The notes under the pieces are model-generated. The model did not search any database. It saw only the letters and a list, made by a program, of their open reading frames with translations, and had not been told where the DNA came from. From Prunella strophiata (lineage: Eukaryota > Chordata > Aves > Passeriformes > Prunellidae), in NCBI GenBank assembly GCA_036583965.1, contig JAZBQD010000030.1, positions 110,372,162-110,436,161 on the forward strand: a DNA stretch of 64,000 nucleotides. Direction: 5' to 3'. Each line of letters starts with the position of its first letter. The stretch's first letter is position 1. Of this stretch, positions 1-12,094 are shown in pieces. Both the position numbers and the translations under genes were made by a program.

Positions 1-819
1 ATTCTGTCTCTGTTTCAGAGACAAAAAAAGCTTAAAATAGAAAATTCTTCATGTGTGATTGATCAACAAATTGCATATCGTATTAGTGAGTGCTTTAAAC
101 ATTCAGCTAAAACTGAGGTAACAAAATATGTTTTTGGACACATAATATTTGACCATAATAGAGATTAGTTTGTTTTTGCTCAGTCAAGAGAGTTGGGGTT
201 TTTTTAAACATTAGCCAAATTTGTACTGTTTATTTATCAGCATGTGCTTGGAGGAAAAATGAAAGTCCTTTCTTCAGCTTAGACTTAGTTTAAAATTGAT
301 GGTTGATACTTGAGGTGAAAATTGAATTAAAGTCAAAATTAGCCACAAACCCAGTCAGTAACACTACCCAGGTTTCTGCAGGGCCCCTCTCCATCACACT
401 GCTCCTGCAGGAAGCTGTGCTGCTGTGCTTAGGAGGAAAACAAAACTTTGTAAATATGCCATGCCTGTCACCAGGACTTATTAATTCATTTACAGCTACA
501 TTAATTGTGGCCATATGGCTCCTGCTCTCTTGCAGCACAGGTGGACCAAACTTAATGTCAGCAGAAGTTCACTTTTTCCTTAAAGCTACAAAAATCAAGA
601 ACTCCTGATAAAATAACTCAAGTTGGACATAGGTAATACAAAGAAGTGTTTTCAGACAGGTCACAGCAGCAGTAATATTTCATTCAGTGCTACTTGCATC
701 ACAGAAAAATGACATTTTGTAACTGATTCAGCCTTTCAGCTGTAGCAATAAAACTGGAGTATCACTTCAGAGAAATGCATGAAGATGAGGTAACCATGAG
801 ATTTGTGTATATTCACACA

Positions 820-912
820 ATCCTAGGGTGGTTTGGGTTGGAAGGGACCTTAAAGATCATCCTGTTCCAACCCCTGCCATGAGCAGGGACACCTTCCACT
901 ATTGCTGAAATT
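820..912 (-). mobile_element. CR1 LINE fragment, 3' end
   Basis: The plus strand reads gtttgggttggaagggacc, then gatcatcctgttccaacc and ccctgccatgagcaggga. This is the reverse complement of the conserved avian CR1 3' end, about 90 bp. The internal part is missing. Confidence 0.85.
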
Positions 913-1799
913 GCTGTAAATAAAGATAATGGTAAACTATTAGAGAAAGAGAAGTCATTGAAAAACTTCCAGTTCTTGCTATCCAGAACCTATTCATCTA
1001 TAAATATGTTTCCAAATTTAAGAAATTTAGGCTATCTTTAGCCTAAATATGCTCTAGGTTGTGCCTGTGTCCTGCCTTCAGTGCCTCAAGCCCCTGGTGC
1101 AAAGGCACAGACACAACACAAACTGCCCCAGTCCTGATCCCCAGCTCACCTGGGCTGATGCAAAACACAGAGCCACAGTTTTTTATGGATTTCACAGCAC
1201 ATCAGCTGCACATGTGGGCAACAGACATGAAAGAATCTCCATATACTGACATTTAATCTCACTCAAATGACTCTTCATTTGAAAAAAAACAATTAAAATA
1301 TATACATTCATAGCTTATCTACCTCCCTGACCCAAATCCTCCTGCAGCAATTTAGATTTTCAGTGGAAGAACACAAACTCTGGGAGAAAAGCTATTTTGT
1401 TTTCATTCGTTTTCATTTGATCACCTCACTCCTCTATTCTGAGTCCTCAGCTATGTGACATAGCTAGAAAAGGTGAAACTAGAGGTTTATGGGACAGTTC
1501 TGCACATTAAAACAGCAAAAACACTTTTCAGAAAGGCTTGGTCAGTCAATATTCAAATGACATCAGCTGGCTTCACCTCTACAACTCAGGTTCCAGACAC
1601 AACTAAGAATTCAAGAGAATTGAGAAGAGGGTACTGAACCAAAAATCCTTACCCCAAACTGAAACAAAAAACTCGGGGGTCTTCAAAAAAGGCAGTGTCC
1701 TGTTCAAATACAAAAGGGAGAATATATTTAACACCCCTTGTTCTGTATTGTGTCTAGACTTGACAAAGCCAGTAAGTAACCTGCTCTGACTTCACAGCT

Positions 1800-1885
1800 G
1801 ACCCTACTCTGTGCAGGAGGTTGGACTACAACAGTTCTTGTAGCTTGTAGTCCAGCCCAAACCATCCTAGTGGTTGTGTGAATGT
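1800..1885 (+). mobile_element. Degenerate CR1 3' end
   Basis: It reads ctgtgcaggaggttggacta and later cccaaaccatcctagtggtt, which resembles the CR1 3' terminus in plus orientation with many changes. It is short and uncertain. Confidence 0.45.
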
Positions 1886-4261
1886 GGAGAAATTCAAAAA
1901 TCCACCCATGTGTGAGAAGAGTTTACTGTGAACAGAAGCAACACAAGAGGCAGGAACCACCCTGAGGCAAGGTGGTATTTCTGCAGCATCTGGTTAGCAG
2001 TGAGCAACAAAAAAGTGTTAAGCAATGAATGTCTTCAAACATAAAATAATCTGTGAAAGGTCTAAAAAATCTCTCAGCAAGCACCCATGCTGAACAACTT
2101 CTTAGCCATGGAGGAGTCTGTGGATGTCCTATGCACTAAAGGAGACTGATGGAGAACAAAGAGCAGCTGGTGCTTTGGTTCACTCCAGATCTGTTTTATC
2201 TGTAAAAATGAGGCAGGGATAGCAAAGGGTAAGGGGAAAAGTGTGGAGCTCCAACAGGTGATACCTCAAGTTATGTGGGTAAGCTGAGCACACTTAAAAA
2301 AAGCAGCAACAGAGACCACCAAAATCTGGTTATTGACAGCAAACACACATTTTCTGACACTGGTGCTTGGTAAGAGGACTAAGGGGATGCAAATAACCTT
2401 CCAAGAAGATATGGAGGAAGTTAAAGCTCTAGGAAAGCACATTTCCAGTCTAGTAAGAACATGAGCACAACCTTCAGCTTCCACTTCATTCCCACAGGAT
2501 TTGAAAACAGGAGACCTGCAGGATGAACCACAGGGTCATCCCAGAGCACATGGCCCAGGAATGCACCCAGACCTGGGAAAGACCCTGCAGAAGTAAAAAA
2601 GGCCTGAGAACAATTCTGGATTGACTATGATCCTATGCCCTGCTGATTCAAGATCACCAACTGATGTTGTTGGAGAGCTTAACTGGGAAGAAGAGAATCC
2701 CTAGACCAGAATCCCTCCATCTAGATAGCAACAAGGGTTTGAAACCTCATTTACAGGCAATTTAGCAATTTATGAGTATCATAAAAATTAAGTTTCAGGT
2801 GGATGCTACCCACATTTCCCAATGCTGAAATCCTTTTTAGTACTAAAGCAGGAAGCCACCAATTAATTCAGAATGGGAATTATAATACCAAAGTAACAAG
2901 ATAATCTAAACCATAGCTTAGTAAGAGCTACTCAAATTAGAACAAGCATCCACTGCTCTTTAATGAACTTCCTTTCTGGTCAAACTGATCTAATGCCTGT
3001 GCCACCCAGATTAACATTCTGTGGTCCTCTGGATGAACTCCAAACTCCTCTTGTGGAGTATTCAAGGCCCTTCAAGTGAGTGCACAATGTGGAACGTTGC
3101 CAGGACTGTAAGTGACCCTACAATCACTATCTGTGACCCTTCCTAATTTCTGTTATCTACTTAATTAGCCCACAGGCAGCATGGAGCATGGAATTATATT
3201 CTGCTGCTTTGGAGCTGTCAGTTGAAGCTCTGTCACAGAAACTGCAGTCTGGCTGAGTTCTACATCTCAAAGAGGTAAAAGGAAAAAAAAATGAAACAGC
3301 TGACCAATTTCCTTACTGGAACAGGCCTGGGAGTCTCAGATAGGATTTGAATTTGGTTCTTCAGTGTTGTGATGCCCAGTTCATCTCAGTTTAGCTCTGG
3401 CTCGAGTTGATCATACTGAGCAAACATTTACACCTTATTTGCTGGACTCTTATTTGCTCCACCCTTCTAGCCCAGTCTAATTATCAGTCTTAACAGCTTC
3501 TCCTTTCAGATGAATGGTTGAATTAACATTGGAGTTAAAAGGGAAGGACAGCATGAGCAGAAGATGGAACAGAGGTGCACAACAGTGTTTCTTGCTACTA
3601 AAGAGAGACTTTTTATAAAAAATATATATGTGTGTGACATGAGGCAGAAAAAACTGCCTGTCTACAGCCTGCCCTGTGGCAAGCACCAATATTTCAAGCT
3701 GAAAAGAGTCTGAGAGCCATGCTAGCCAGCTCACAACTTAATAGAAGCTTGTGCTCACTGCCCCACACCAAATGAAGAGCCTGTCAGAATGTCAGCTGTT
3801 CAGAGCTCCCAGCCTCCAGGACAGGCAGAGGACAAGCTGCACTCAGGTTTCAATTGGTATCCAGTAACAGAAAGTCACAGCTAACAATACGACCACAGGA
3901 CAGGAGTTCAATGCCAAGGATTTTTGATTTTGCAATGTGGTTCCAGTTTAAGCCACTACTGACCTCAGCAGCCATGGAATCCAGGACATAAACAAATAAT
4001 TCCTCACCCACCTCAAGCAAAACCAGCCAGGTTTGTGCAGCCCATCAGCAAAGAAGAACACCACATAATCCAAGGGACTTTGTCACTAGAACCACAAACT
4101 GAAACCATAAACAGGTCAATGACAGGAAGCACTACTGGAACACACCAGAGCCAGCTACAATCAAAGCAAGCTGGATCTGACAGAGTGTTTATGTATGACC
4201 AAAAGCACAGGGAACAGGCCAAGGCAAGCAGGATCTTTGGGAAACCAATCTTTGGAGGCTC

Positions 4262-4860
4262 ACAGAAGCCACAGAGTAGCTGAGGTTGAAAGGGACCTCT
4301 GGAGATGGTTTAATCCAACCCCCCTGCTCAAAGCAAGGTCAGGTAGGGCAGGTTCCTCAGGGTCATGTCCAGCTGAGTTTCACTGTCTCCAAGGATGGAG
4401 ACTCCTGGGCAGCCTGCAGTATTCAATCACCCTCACAGTAAAAAGGTTTAATGGAACCTCCTGTGTTTCATACCCATTCCTGAGTAAGTTCATGCCCATT
4501 TCCTCTTGCCCTGAGGAGTCAGCTCTGTCTTTTTCCCCATTAGGACTTGGCATTTCCCTTTGCTGAATTCCATGAGGTTCCCATTTCTCTGCTTCTCCAA
4601 AAGCAATGAAGAAACTGTGAATGGTGGCAGAGCCCTGTGTGCATCAGCCCCTCCTCCCAGCTTTGCAACACCTGCAAACCTGCTGAGGCTCAGCCTGCCC
4701 CATCACCCCAGTCCACCAGTGGGGATGTTAAACACTTCTGGTTCCACAATATCAGTCCCAGGAGAACAGCACTTATGGGTAGCCCTCAACTGGACTTCAT
4801 GCTACTGGCCAGAATCCCTTGAGCCCAGGGGTTCACCCATTTTTCAGTCCTGATTTATCT
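4262..4860 (-). mobile_element. CR1 LINE 3' fragment, about 600 bp
   Basis: It begins with gaggttgaaagggacctctg and continues through the segment complementary to the reverse-transcriptase end and 3' UTR, including gctgaattccatgaggttcc and gggatgttaaacacttctgg. The order matches avian CR1 in minus orientation, diverged and with small deletions. The short open frames here are remnants of the element and not host genes. Confidence 0.8.
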
Positions 4861-5682
4861 GATTTATCTCATCCCTGTCTTGTCAGTTTGTCTCTGAGAA
4901 CATGGCAAGAGACCTCAAAAGTCAGCATAAACCACAAGCACTGCTCTTTCCTCATGCACTGAGCCACAGCTACTACATTCCAGCTATTAGACCTCTTCTG
5001 AAAAGAAATTGGGATTAGAGAGATATGGAAAACAGTGATTTTGTGTTGGATTCAGAGTTATAAACAAAGAAATAACCTGAGGCTTAACAAGTCAGCAGAC
5101 CTGCTTCATACAGAACAGAACTAAATTTTTGAGTAAAATATTGAAGGTAGGTATATTCAAAATAGGGAAATCACAGCTTCATCACAGGAATGACTTTCAG
5201 AAAGCCTAAAGGAGTTAATGACATGAAAGAAAAAATTATATATGGTAAAGACTCTCTAAGATCATCTTTATAACAGCTCTTCCCTCACATTAACTAGGTG
5301 AAGAATGATTTAAATAAAATTGGAAAAAAATTACATCAATTACATGGTTTTGATAAATATATTAAACATCCAACACTATAAAATTAATTTGCAGAGTCAA
5401 TCTAGCTGTGGAAAGGATTTGTTTCTGTTTGTCTCCAATACACTCATGTCAGCTGAGAACAGGAAACAACTGTGAAGAGCCCAGTGTAAATTTACAGAAA
5501 AAAGGAAAAAGGAGGGGTCAGAAGGAATTAAAAAATGTTTTTTTATCATTAACATAAAGAAGACTTTTTCACAGGCAGAAAAATGTGAGGAGAAACTACA
5601 AGGACCAGTTGAGATCAGCAATTAGGAAGAAGCTGCAAATGTGATGGTTATTTCAGAAATGAAAGAAACAGCTAATACTTAC

Positions 5683-5854
5683 CAAATTATCAGTTTCTGG
5701 ATCTTCACAGAAAAAGGGTTTTCCTTCTTTCTCCTGCTTCCTTACGAAGTTTTCAATATCTACATCAAAACTGGCAGAAGTTGTGCCTTCTGAGCCTTGT
5801 GTAGATTGTTCACATTTTTCAAATAATAGTGCTAATAAGGGAAATAATGGATGC
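5683..5854 (-). CDS. PKNOX1: PKNOX1 coding exon 4 (start of the PBX-interaction region)
   Basis: 172 nt. The acceptor on the minus strand is a T-run followed by CTAG, then GCATCC. The donor is AATTTG then GTAAGTATT. It completes an arginine codon split AG|G and then encodes 57 residues, beginning HPLFPLLALLFEKCEQ and ending CEDPETDNL, in exact register with human PKNOX1. It ends in phase 0. Confidence 0.97.
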
Positions 5855-8800
5855 CTAGAAAAAAAAACAGTTTAAATACATAAGTAAGTATTTTCACTTA
5901 TGTGAAAATTAAGACATCTAGCTCAGAAAAGTTCACAGTCACTCATGTGAGTGTGACAAGTTCTGGAAGAGACTGCATATAACACCACTGGCTAGAGCAA
6001 AATAAGATTAAAGTTTATTTTCATTTTGATTTACCACACTCCAGAGGCAAATACAGCAGTAAAATACATATATATTTAATTAAAGAGAACAATCACAAGC
6101 AAAAAAGCTCTGACTGTTTAATTCACTGTAATTGAGTGGCACTGAGACAGATTAATACAGTGCACTAGAAATGAGATTTAGGATTTACAAAGAGGATGAA
6201 TGCAGATTTAAATAAAGCCTGATAAAAATAATTTATTCTTCAATGTGGGCCATACTTACACATCACGAAATAACTTTAAAAAATTGAGAAGAATATTCAG
6301 GCTGTGCTCAGAGGCCTCCTGTGAAATCATGCTCTGAGGAGAAGATTTTGTTAGCACAAGTCTATAAATGAATGGATACATCTTTCTGCCTCAGGTTGAG
6401 GTTTTTTTGGTGTTTTGTTTGGCTTTTTTATGTTTTGGTGGTTGTTTTTTGTTGTTTGTTTTGTTTGTTTGTTTGTTTTAACCTGAAAACCAGTAATAAT
6501 CCTGTCTTTATAAAGTAATTAAGGTGAAAGAACACTTAACCCCACGAAAACTGAGCAAACTGCTTAGCACAGCACTTTTCACTGAAAAATCTCAAATTAG
6601 TGTGCTCATACATCAATATTTAATCCATTTTGAGCTAATTACTGGGGAATAGATTGTTATCCCTAAAGAAAAAGGAGTAAAGATTGACCTCATTACAATA
6701 AAAGTAAAAGCTCATATTAAAGATTAAAAACTACAATATGACAAATAGTGACCACAGTTTAAAGGCTAAAGCAGCTTTCTAAATTTGGCAACCACCCTTA
6801 GAATACCCTTTAAAACTGCTGAAACTGAAAAACCCCACAAGCTCAGGAGGTTTTTCCTTGGCTGATGACTGACAGTGAAGCTTACTTGGTCTCATTCTTT
6901 CCCTACAAACGATGGAGACAGCCAAGAGATCACCTGATTTTAAGCTACTCATTATTTATTTATTAAAAAGCCCCCAAATCCTCTACCCTATCCTTCACCC
7001 TTCAAAAGACAGAACAGGAGTCCATCACTACCTGTAAATGGCCTGCTTGTCTGCATCCATTGGAGTCTGAGATTCTACAGGGGCAGGACTCACCCCTTCA
7101 GCATCAGTTTCAGAGCAGTTGGGATCTTGTTCAGTTTTTAACTCTGTTACCACTTGCATCTGTAGGGAAAAAAAAAGAGTAAATGTGTAGCCCTGACGTA
7201 AAATAAGGGTGCTGTGTTCTAAGGAAAGAGCAGTGCAAAGGGCTCCTAGATTGCCAGAAGGTTGGTGTGACTTGGCAGTGGACACAAGAAGTTGTAGCAG
7301 CAACAAAACCCCTCTTTTAATCCCTGACACTTTTTGATGGATAAAGGTCATTTCCAAGTTTTAGCATTTGGCTTTAAAATGGGAGTGACAGATATTAGTA
7401 AATTGTTGAAGCATTTTGTCTCTGAAGTGGCTGTTTTTGGAATAGCCTAGAGTACATTGCTCCAAAAAATTCATGGGAATGTCTGCATAAAAATCCTTTA
7501 GGATGAAATCAACATAAAGAAAAGTTTATGCTCTTAAGATTTCTTTTTTTTATTTTTTACTGTGCATTGTATAAGAGTACTGAAGAAAAGGATCTTCTAG
7601 GGTTTTAGGTCCATTAAAATGCACATTTGCTTAAAAAAGATCTGAAATATTCTGTGTCCCTCCAGCCCTTCAATTATAGGAGCATAACCTCCCATGACCT
7701 TTAGCACTCCCTTTTACATATTGCAAGAATGAAGTATTTGGTTCTTTTTAGGGATGTCAAACTACAGGAGAACAGCAGTAACTCCTTCTACATATCCATT
7801 TAACCCATATTTATACCATGGAAAAGCACCACAGAGCCACAGCTTCACCTGAGCACCTCCTAAATTGCACTAGGAAGCTGGGCACACTTTTGGGGTGCTT
7901 TGAAAGTGTTCCTAAGTGTTTTTTCCATCACTTCCAGCTAAATATCTTTTGGACTAAAAGGTCTTCCAGGAACCTGAACTAGTGAAAGTCACAGTTTCCA
8001 CCCCTCAGCCCAAACTCTTTGGTTTTCTCCCATTTGAGCATCTGCACAAAGACACAAAACCACTGCAATCTTTTATCTTAATTCTCTTTTGTCTCAGGTA
8101 GAGGACAGACACTGTTTTAGGGATCTCCAGGCAGCCAGAACTGACAGCTGCAGAGATGAAAGCCTCCAGAAACTATTAGAGAACCTGACTTTAACAGAAT
8201 TTAATTTATTTTCACATAACAGCAGCAGAAAAATTTACAGTATTCTTAACAGTCTGGGAGAACCAAAAGGTTTGTGCTTTATTACCTACTGGGGCCAAGC
8301 CATCTTCTAGAAAAATCAGAAACTGAGAAAATTCAGCATCTCCCACCCAACAGAGCAGCCTGCCTTGCAGAGAGCTCCCTCAGCAAGCAGAGATGATTTT
8401 CAAGCCAGAATGCTTAAAAAAAAAAAAAAAAAAAAAAGTAACTAATGGACTAATTTCTTGGCTAATGACAGGAAGGAGGAGCAAATTAGAAGGGGATGAC
8501 TCAGACAAGTGATTAGAAATGTTGACCATACATCTGCAGAGTTTGAAGGGAGGGAGTGTGCTCACTCAGGGCTCTATCTCCCTGGGAGGAGGAAACAGCT
8601 CACTTAAAACTGCAAGTTTTTTCCTGTGGGCCATTTCCAAACTAGAAAAACAGCAGGCACCCAAATTACCTGTCTACCTTGGACACTGAGAACTTGAAAT
8701 ACACAACAAGTAGGAAGGAAAAGCTCCCTCTCAATTTGTTCTTTAGGAAAAAACATATTTTACTTTCACTGCCACAGGATGGCATTTATTTGCTGGGGGA

Positions 8801-9329
8801 ATAAAGTCCAATATGTAAAGTAGGTGAGATGAGAGAGAGAAATTAGAACTGCAATAAAAGAAACAAACAACAAAACTAAAAATCAAAAATCTGACTGCAT
8901 TCAGATGAACATTTTATAGGAGATGTGGAAAGTTGCTGGTTTTTTTCTGACTGTTCCCCATTGTTGCCATCTGCTGACAGAAGTACTTGTAGTTATTGCT
9001 GAAGGCTGACACAGAGTAACAGAAAAATGAGTCTTCAGAGGAGAGGCCACCTCAGGACTTGGCTCCAGCTAACAGCACTTTAATTTAGCAATTTAAAGTG
9101 TAAAACTACACAGCATGTTGTACAAAAAAGAAACATCATCACCAGATATACATGACTATGTTTCATTATCCCAGCTTAAACAATGCCAAAGCAGGCACTA
9201 AGGACAAAGTCACTATTTTTTTTTTTTTTCCCTCTTCCTAAGTGTATTTAGTTCCTAGAGAAGGGAAAACACACCTACCTGTTGTCCATCTTGATAGTTG
9301 TCTATACTTAATGTCTGTGTTGCCATCAT
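5683..9329 (-). CDS. PKNOX1: PKNOX1 (PREP1) homeobox protein, N-terminal coding part (gene runs off the left edge)
   Basis: Spliced minus-strand gene. The in-window coding exons are 9279-9329, 7032-7159 and 5683-5854. They join in frame (phases 0 and 2) to give the first 117 residues, starting MMATQTLSIDNYQDGQQ and ending CEDPETDNL. From memory this is nearly identical to human PKNOX1, with small differences such as N for S at residue 11. The family is a TALE homeodomain transcription factor that pairs with PBX proteins in the nucleus and binds TGACAG-containing sites. Residues from about 61 (HPLFPLLALLFEKCEQ) are the start of the MEIS N-terminal PBX-binding region. The rest of that region and the homeobox are outside the window, beyond base 1. 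The non-coding first exon lies in the CpG island near 24.3 kb. The next human residues (MVKAIQVLR) were searched for on the minus strand in 1-5682 and not found. Confidence 0.96.
6260..6333 (-). other. Candidate cassette (poison-type) exon in PKNOX1 intron 3
   Basis: On the minus strand a strong acceptor (CTTCTCCTCAG, then AGCATG) is followed 74 nt later by a consensus donor (GATGT, then GTAAGTATGG). Exon 3 ends in phase 2, so inclusion would complete one codon, read one more and then meet TGA. 74 is not a multiple of three, so inclusion would also shift the frame. The phase-0 frame is open throughout but is not the frame PKNOX1 would supply. There is no expression evidence, and a pair of strong sites can occur by chance. 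Confidence 0.35.
6397..6480. repeat. T/G-rich simple repeat, (TTTG)n-like
   Basis: The run is made of gttt and tttg units, ending in several perfect TTTG copies. On the transcribed minus strand it reads A/C-rich. Confidence 0.8.
7032..7159 (-). CDS. PKNOX1: PKNOX1 coding exon 3
   Basis: 128 nt. The acceptor is TTTCCCTACAG before ATGCAAGTG, and the donor is TACAG before GTAGTGATG. It encodes 42 residues, starting MQVVTELKTEQDPNCSE and ending MDADKQAIY, plus the first two bases of an arginine codon. From memory it matches human PKNOX1 with a few conservative changes. Confidence 0.97.
7160..9278 (-). other. PKNOX1: PKNOX1 intron 2
   Basis: 2.1 kb AT-rich intron with a 22-nt A-run at 8416-8437. 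No additional exon or clear transposon was recognised. A TGACAG motif next to a CATCTG E-box lies at 8968-8980. Confidence 0.8.
8416..8437. repeat. Homopolymer A run (22 nt)
   Basis: Uninterrupted A on the plus strand, which is T on the transcribed PKNOX1 strand. Confidence 0.95.
9279..9329 (-). CDS. PKNOX1: PKNOX1 first coding exon (exon 2), start codon
   Basis: 51 coding nt encoding MMATQTLSIDNYQDGQQ. Two ATGs are adjacent (9329 and 9326). The first is taken as the start because human PKNOX1 also begins MMATQ. The donor is CAACAG before GTAGGTGTG. The exon probably extends 5' to 9380, where TTTTTTTTCCTTAAAG is a good acceptor. The 51-nt leader part holds two very short uORFs. Confidence 0.96.
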
Positions 9330-9380
9330 GGTTATTAAGACATTAATTGTGTCAAATCATCATAAGTGTGAACAAATATT
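9330..9380 (-). promoter_or_regulatory. PKNOX1: PKNOX1 5' leader in exon 2 with two mini-uORFs
   Basis: Reading the minus strand from 9380: ATG-ATG-ATT-TGA occupies 9363-9352 and ATG-TCT-TAA occupies 9343-9335. The second stop is only 5 nt before the main ATG at 9329. The sequence is read directly. A role in translation control is inferred from the general behaviour of uORFs. Confidence 0.6.
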
Positions 9381-12094
9381 CTTTAAGGAAAAAAAATAGT
9401 CAGTTAAAAAAGTGCCCACTTAAAATCCAGATTCTAAAGGGTAAAGAAAAAATAAAGGTAGAAATTCAGATTTATGCACACCTCTCAGAGAGTTTATTGA
9501 CAACAGCCACATGCAAATTTAAACAACAAATAAATTCAGCTTGGAAATATAACACGTTTTATAAGCAAAAAGTTCATTGTCTCTTTTTATATTCTAAAGT
9601 AAATTTTTTAGTAAGAGGCTGAGGTGTTTTTATACTCACAAGCTCAAGTGAACTTTAGCATTCATTTCTGCACTACTTAGCTGACATTCTAAGGTAATAC
9701 ACAAAATTTAGAAATGGGCAGGTTTGCGTTTCAAGTGTTTTAAAAGGCTCCCAACCCACTGAGCATCACTGTAACTGAAATAATAACAGTTAAAAATGAT
9801 GAACCAAATGCAAAATGTTAGGGAATACACTTTTCACTTTTGGGTGTGAATCCCAGATTCTAAAGTAGGGCTGAAACTACTTTCAGAGACCAAGCCTCAA
9901 ATCACTTCTGACATCAGGAATTTGCCATCCAAGTCATTTAAGGTTCAACAAAGAAGGGAACAATATCTAACAATTTTTAAACAATTGGGCCCACGTGATT
10001 ATAAAGTTTCCAAATGGACCTGGGAATTCAGAAGTCTCAATTTCAGAGATATTTGATACTTTGGGAAATATTAATTACAATAGGATTTAAACACAGGTAA
10101 ATGCATCATGTTACTCTCTCTAGGCATTAGCTGGAGTTTGGTGCCCAGACGAGTTAAACATTTTTAAATTAAGATATACAGTAATTAAAAAAAAATGAAT
10201 TAGCAAAGCACCACCACCAGATAGAGTGTACCCAACAAATTATTACTTCACATTTCATTTTCTTGTCAGATCTGCAGCCATTACAACTGAAATCACATAA
10301 CTCATTAAGCTATTACCAGTAACTATTAACACAGAAGTCAATTTTCCTTGACACATAGGAGTTCTAATGTTTAGCTACTATTAAAAAATCCATATTAAAA
10401 AAGAAGTCAGAGCTCACGTCTTGAAAAACATTACATCCAACTAATAATTCCAAGCTGTCTGCTCTTTTTCACTTATGTCAGTATTGAAGAACTAAGTTTT
10501 AAAATTTTCACCAGTTTAAGATCTGCAACAGAATCTTTTTTTTTTCAATGTGTTCAATCATTACAAATTTTTCAACTATTTTTAAGTCCTTCCCTTATTG
10601 CATACTACTATTGCACATGACCATTTTTAGGAGCAATTTTTACATTTCTGGATATTTTCCCCTACAGATTATAACAGCCTCAAGTGAGTGTTTCATTTTG
10701 CAAACACAGGACAAATTTCAAGGTTCCCTTTTTTGACAACAATTTCAGGCACAGAGACAACTAAACTCCTCAGGAGAAACCTCAAGCCTTACTTTGCATC
10801 AAATTCACTCAGTGTAATTCCTAAGTATGAGTGCAATTTTTAAAATCTTTTTTTAAACAGCTTCAAAGACCAGAGAACTTCACCAAGATGATGTAAGCTT
10901 GGTTTCCTCTAAAAACTAGGTTATATCTGTTTTTACAGAACATCAGTATTCTTTCTTTGAAACTCCAAAAACATTACTGATTTCTCCATCAAAATTAAAT
11001 ATACTAAGTGCACTTTGATAGAAATACTTCAATTTTAATTTTTTTTTACAATTACAAATCATTTAGTGTTAAAAGTGAAATCAGCATTTGCCACAATAAG
11101 TGAGACACCTCTCAAAATACTTTAAAGGAACACATTCTGAAGCATCAGCCCTGTAAGCATTTGTCTGATGTTTAAACATTTATTTTCTTTCATAAATGGC
11201 AGCTGACAGCCAATGCAAAGTGCCTGTCTGTATTGACAGAGTGAACAGGCACATAGAAATGCTGCTTTTCTTCCTTCTCAAAAGACATACATTTAATTTA
11301 TGACTGTGACATCCAATGCATGGATCAGACTACCCTCAAAATAAAAGCAGAACAGTTGAAGCCATCAACAAAGAAAGAGCAAACACTATCTAATGACTAT
11401 TTTAAAGCTAAGTCCCACAGAAAACACTGCTAAAGAAATTTTTTAACTGTGAGAGAAAGATTAAATTCTTAGGCAAAAATGAGAAAATAAAAGTCAAACT
11501 TCTGTTGAAGTTGTAGAAGAGGAAGAAAGTCTTAAGAATTCACAGGGACATACGATCATATTTGTGGCATGAAGAAAAACCTGGAGAAGGAGGCCACAAA
11601 GATAATACATGTAAATTGGTAAAGACAGTAGGACATGGCAAGAAATTTTGGAGAACAGGACAAGCTGGACTAACCCCTCCTTCCAGACTTCCATAATGAA
11701 GAGAAGTTCCACATCTGGAAGGGCCTCAGGCCACACAAAAGAAGAAAGGAGGTGCACAGCTTTGAGCTAGATCCATAGATTATTGCATCTCGAAGGACTT
11801 TTTGCCATATTTTCTCCCAGGGGAATGACTGGAAAGAATTCTACATGGGTATATCCTTTATTTCCCACAAGAGCTTCCCCTCTGACTTATAATTACAGTA
11901 GAAAAAGATTAAGCTATTAGGCAAGAGAGGAACTGATGAGATTTAGTGAAGACAACCACTGCAAATCAAGAAGAACAAATTGAGCTAATCACACAGCTTA
12001 AATTGAGGCAATTAACTGAGGAATTACTTCTGTTCACTAAAAAGAAACACTTCCTCATTACTCAGTAGAGGCAAGAAACAAACTGTGTTAAACT

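Larger units (their letters stand above)
1..5682 (-). other. PKNOX1: PKNOX1 intron after coding exon 4 (incomplete)
   Basis: AT-rich intron between the exon ending at 5683 and the next coding exon beyond the left edge. It contains CR1 fragments at about 820-912 and 4262-4860 and a weak one near 1800-1885. No convincing exon with paired splice sites was seen in the rest. Confidence 0.8.
5855..7031 (-). other. PKNOX1: PKNOX1 intron 3
   Basis: 1.18 kb intron. It holds a 74-nt exon-like cassette at 6260-6333 and a T/G-rich simple repeat at about 6397-6480. Nothing else was recognised. Confidence 0.85.
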
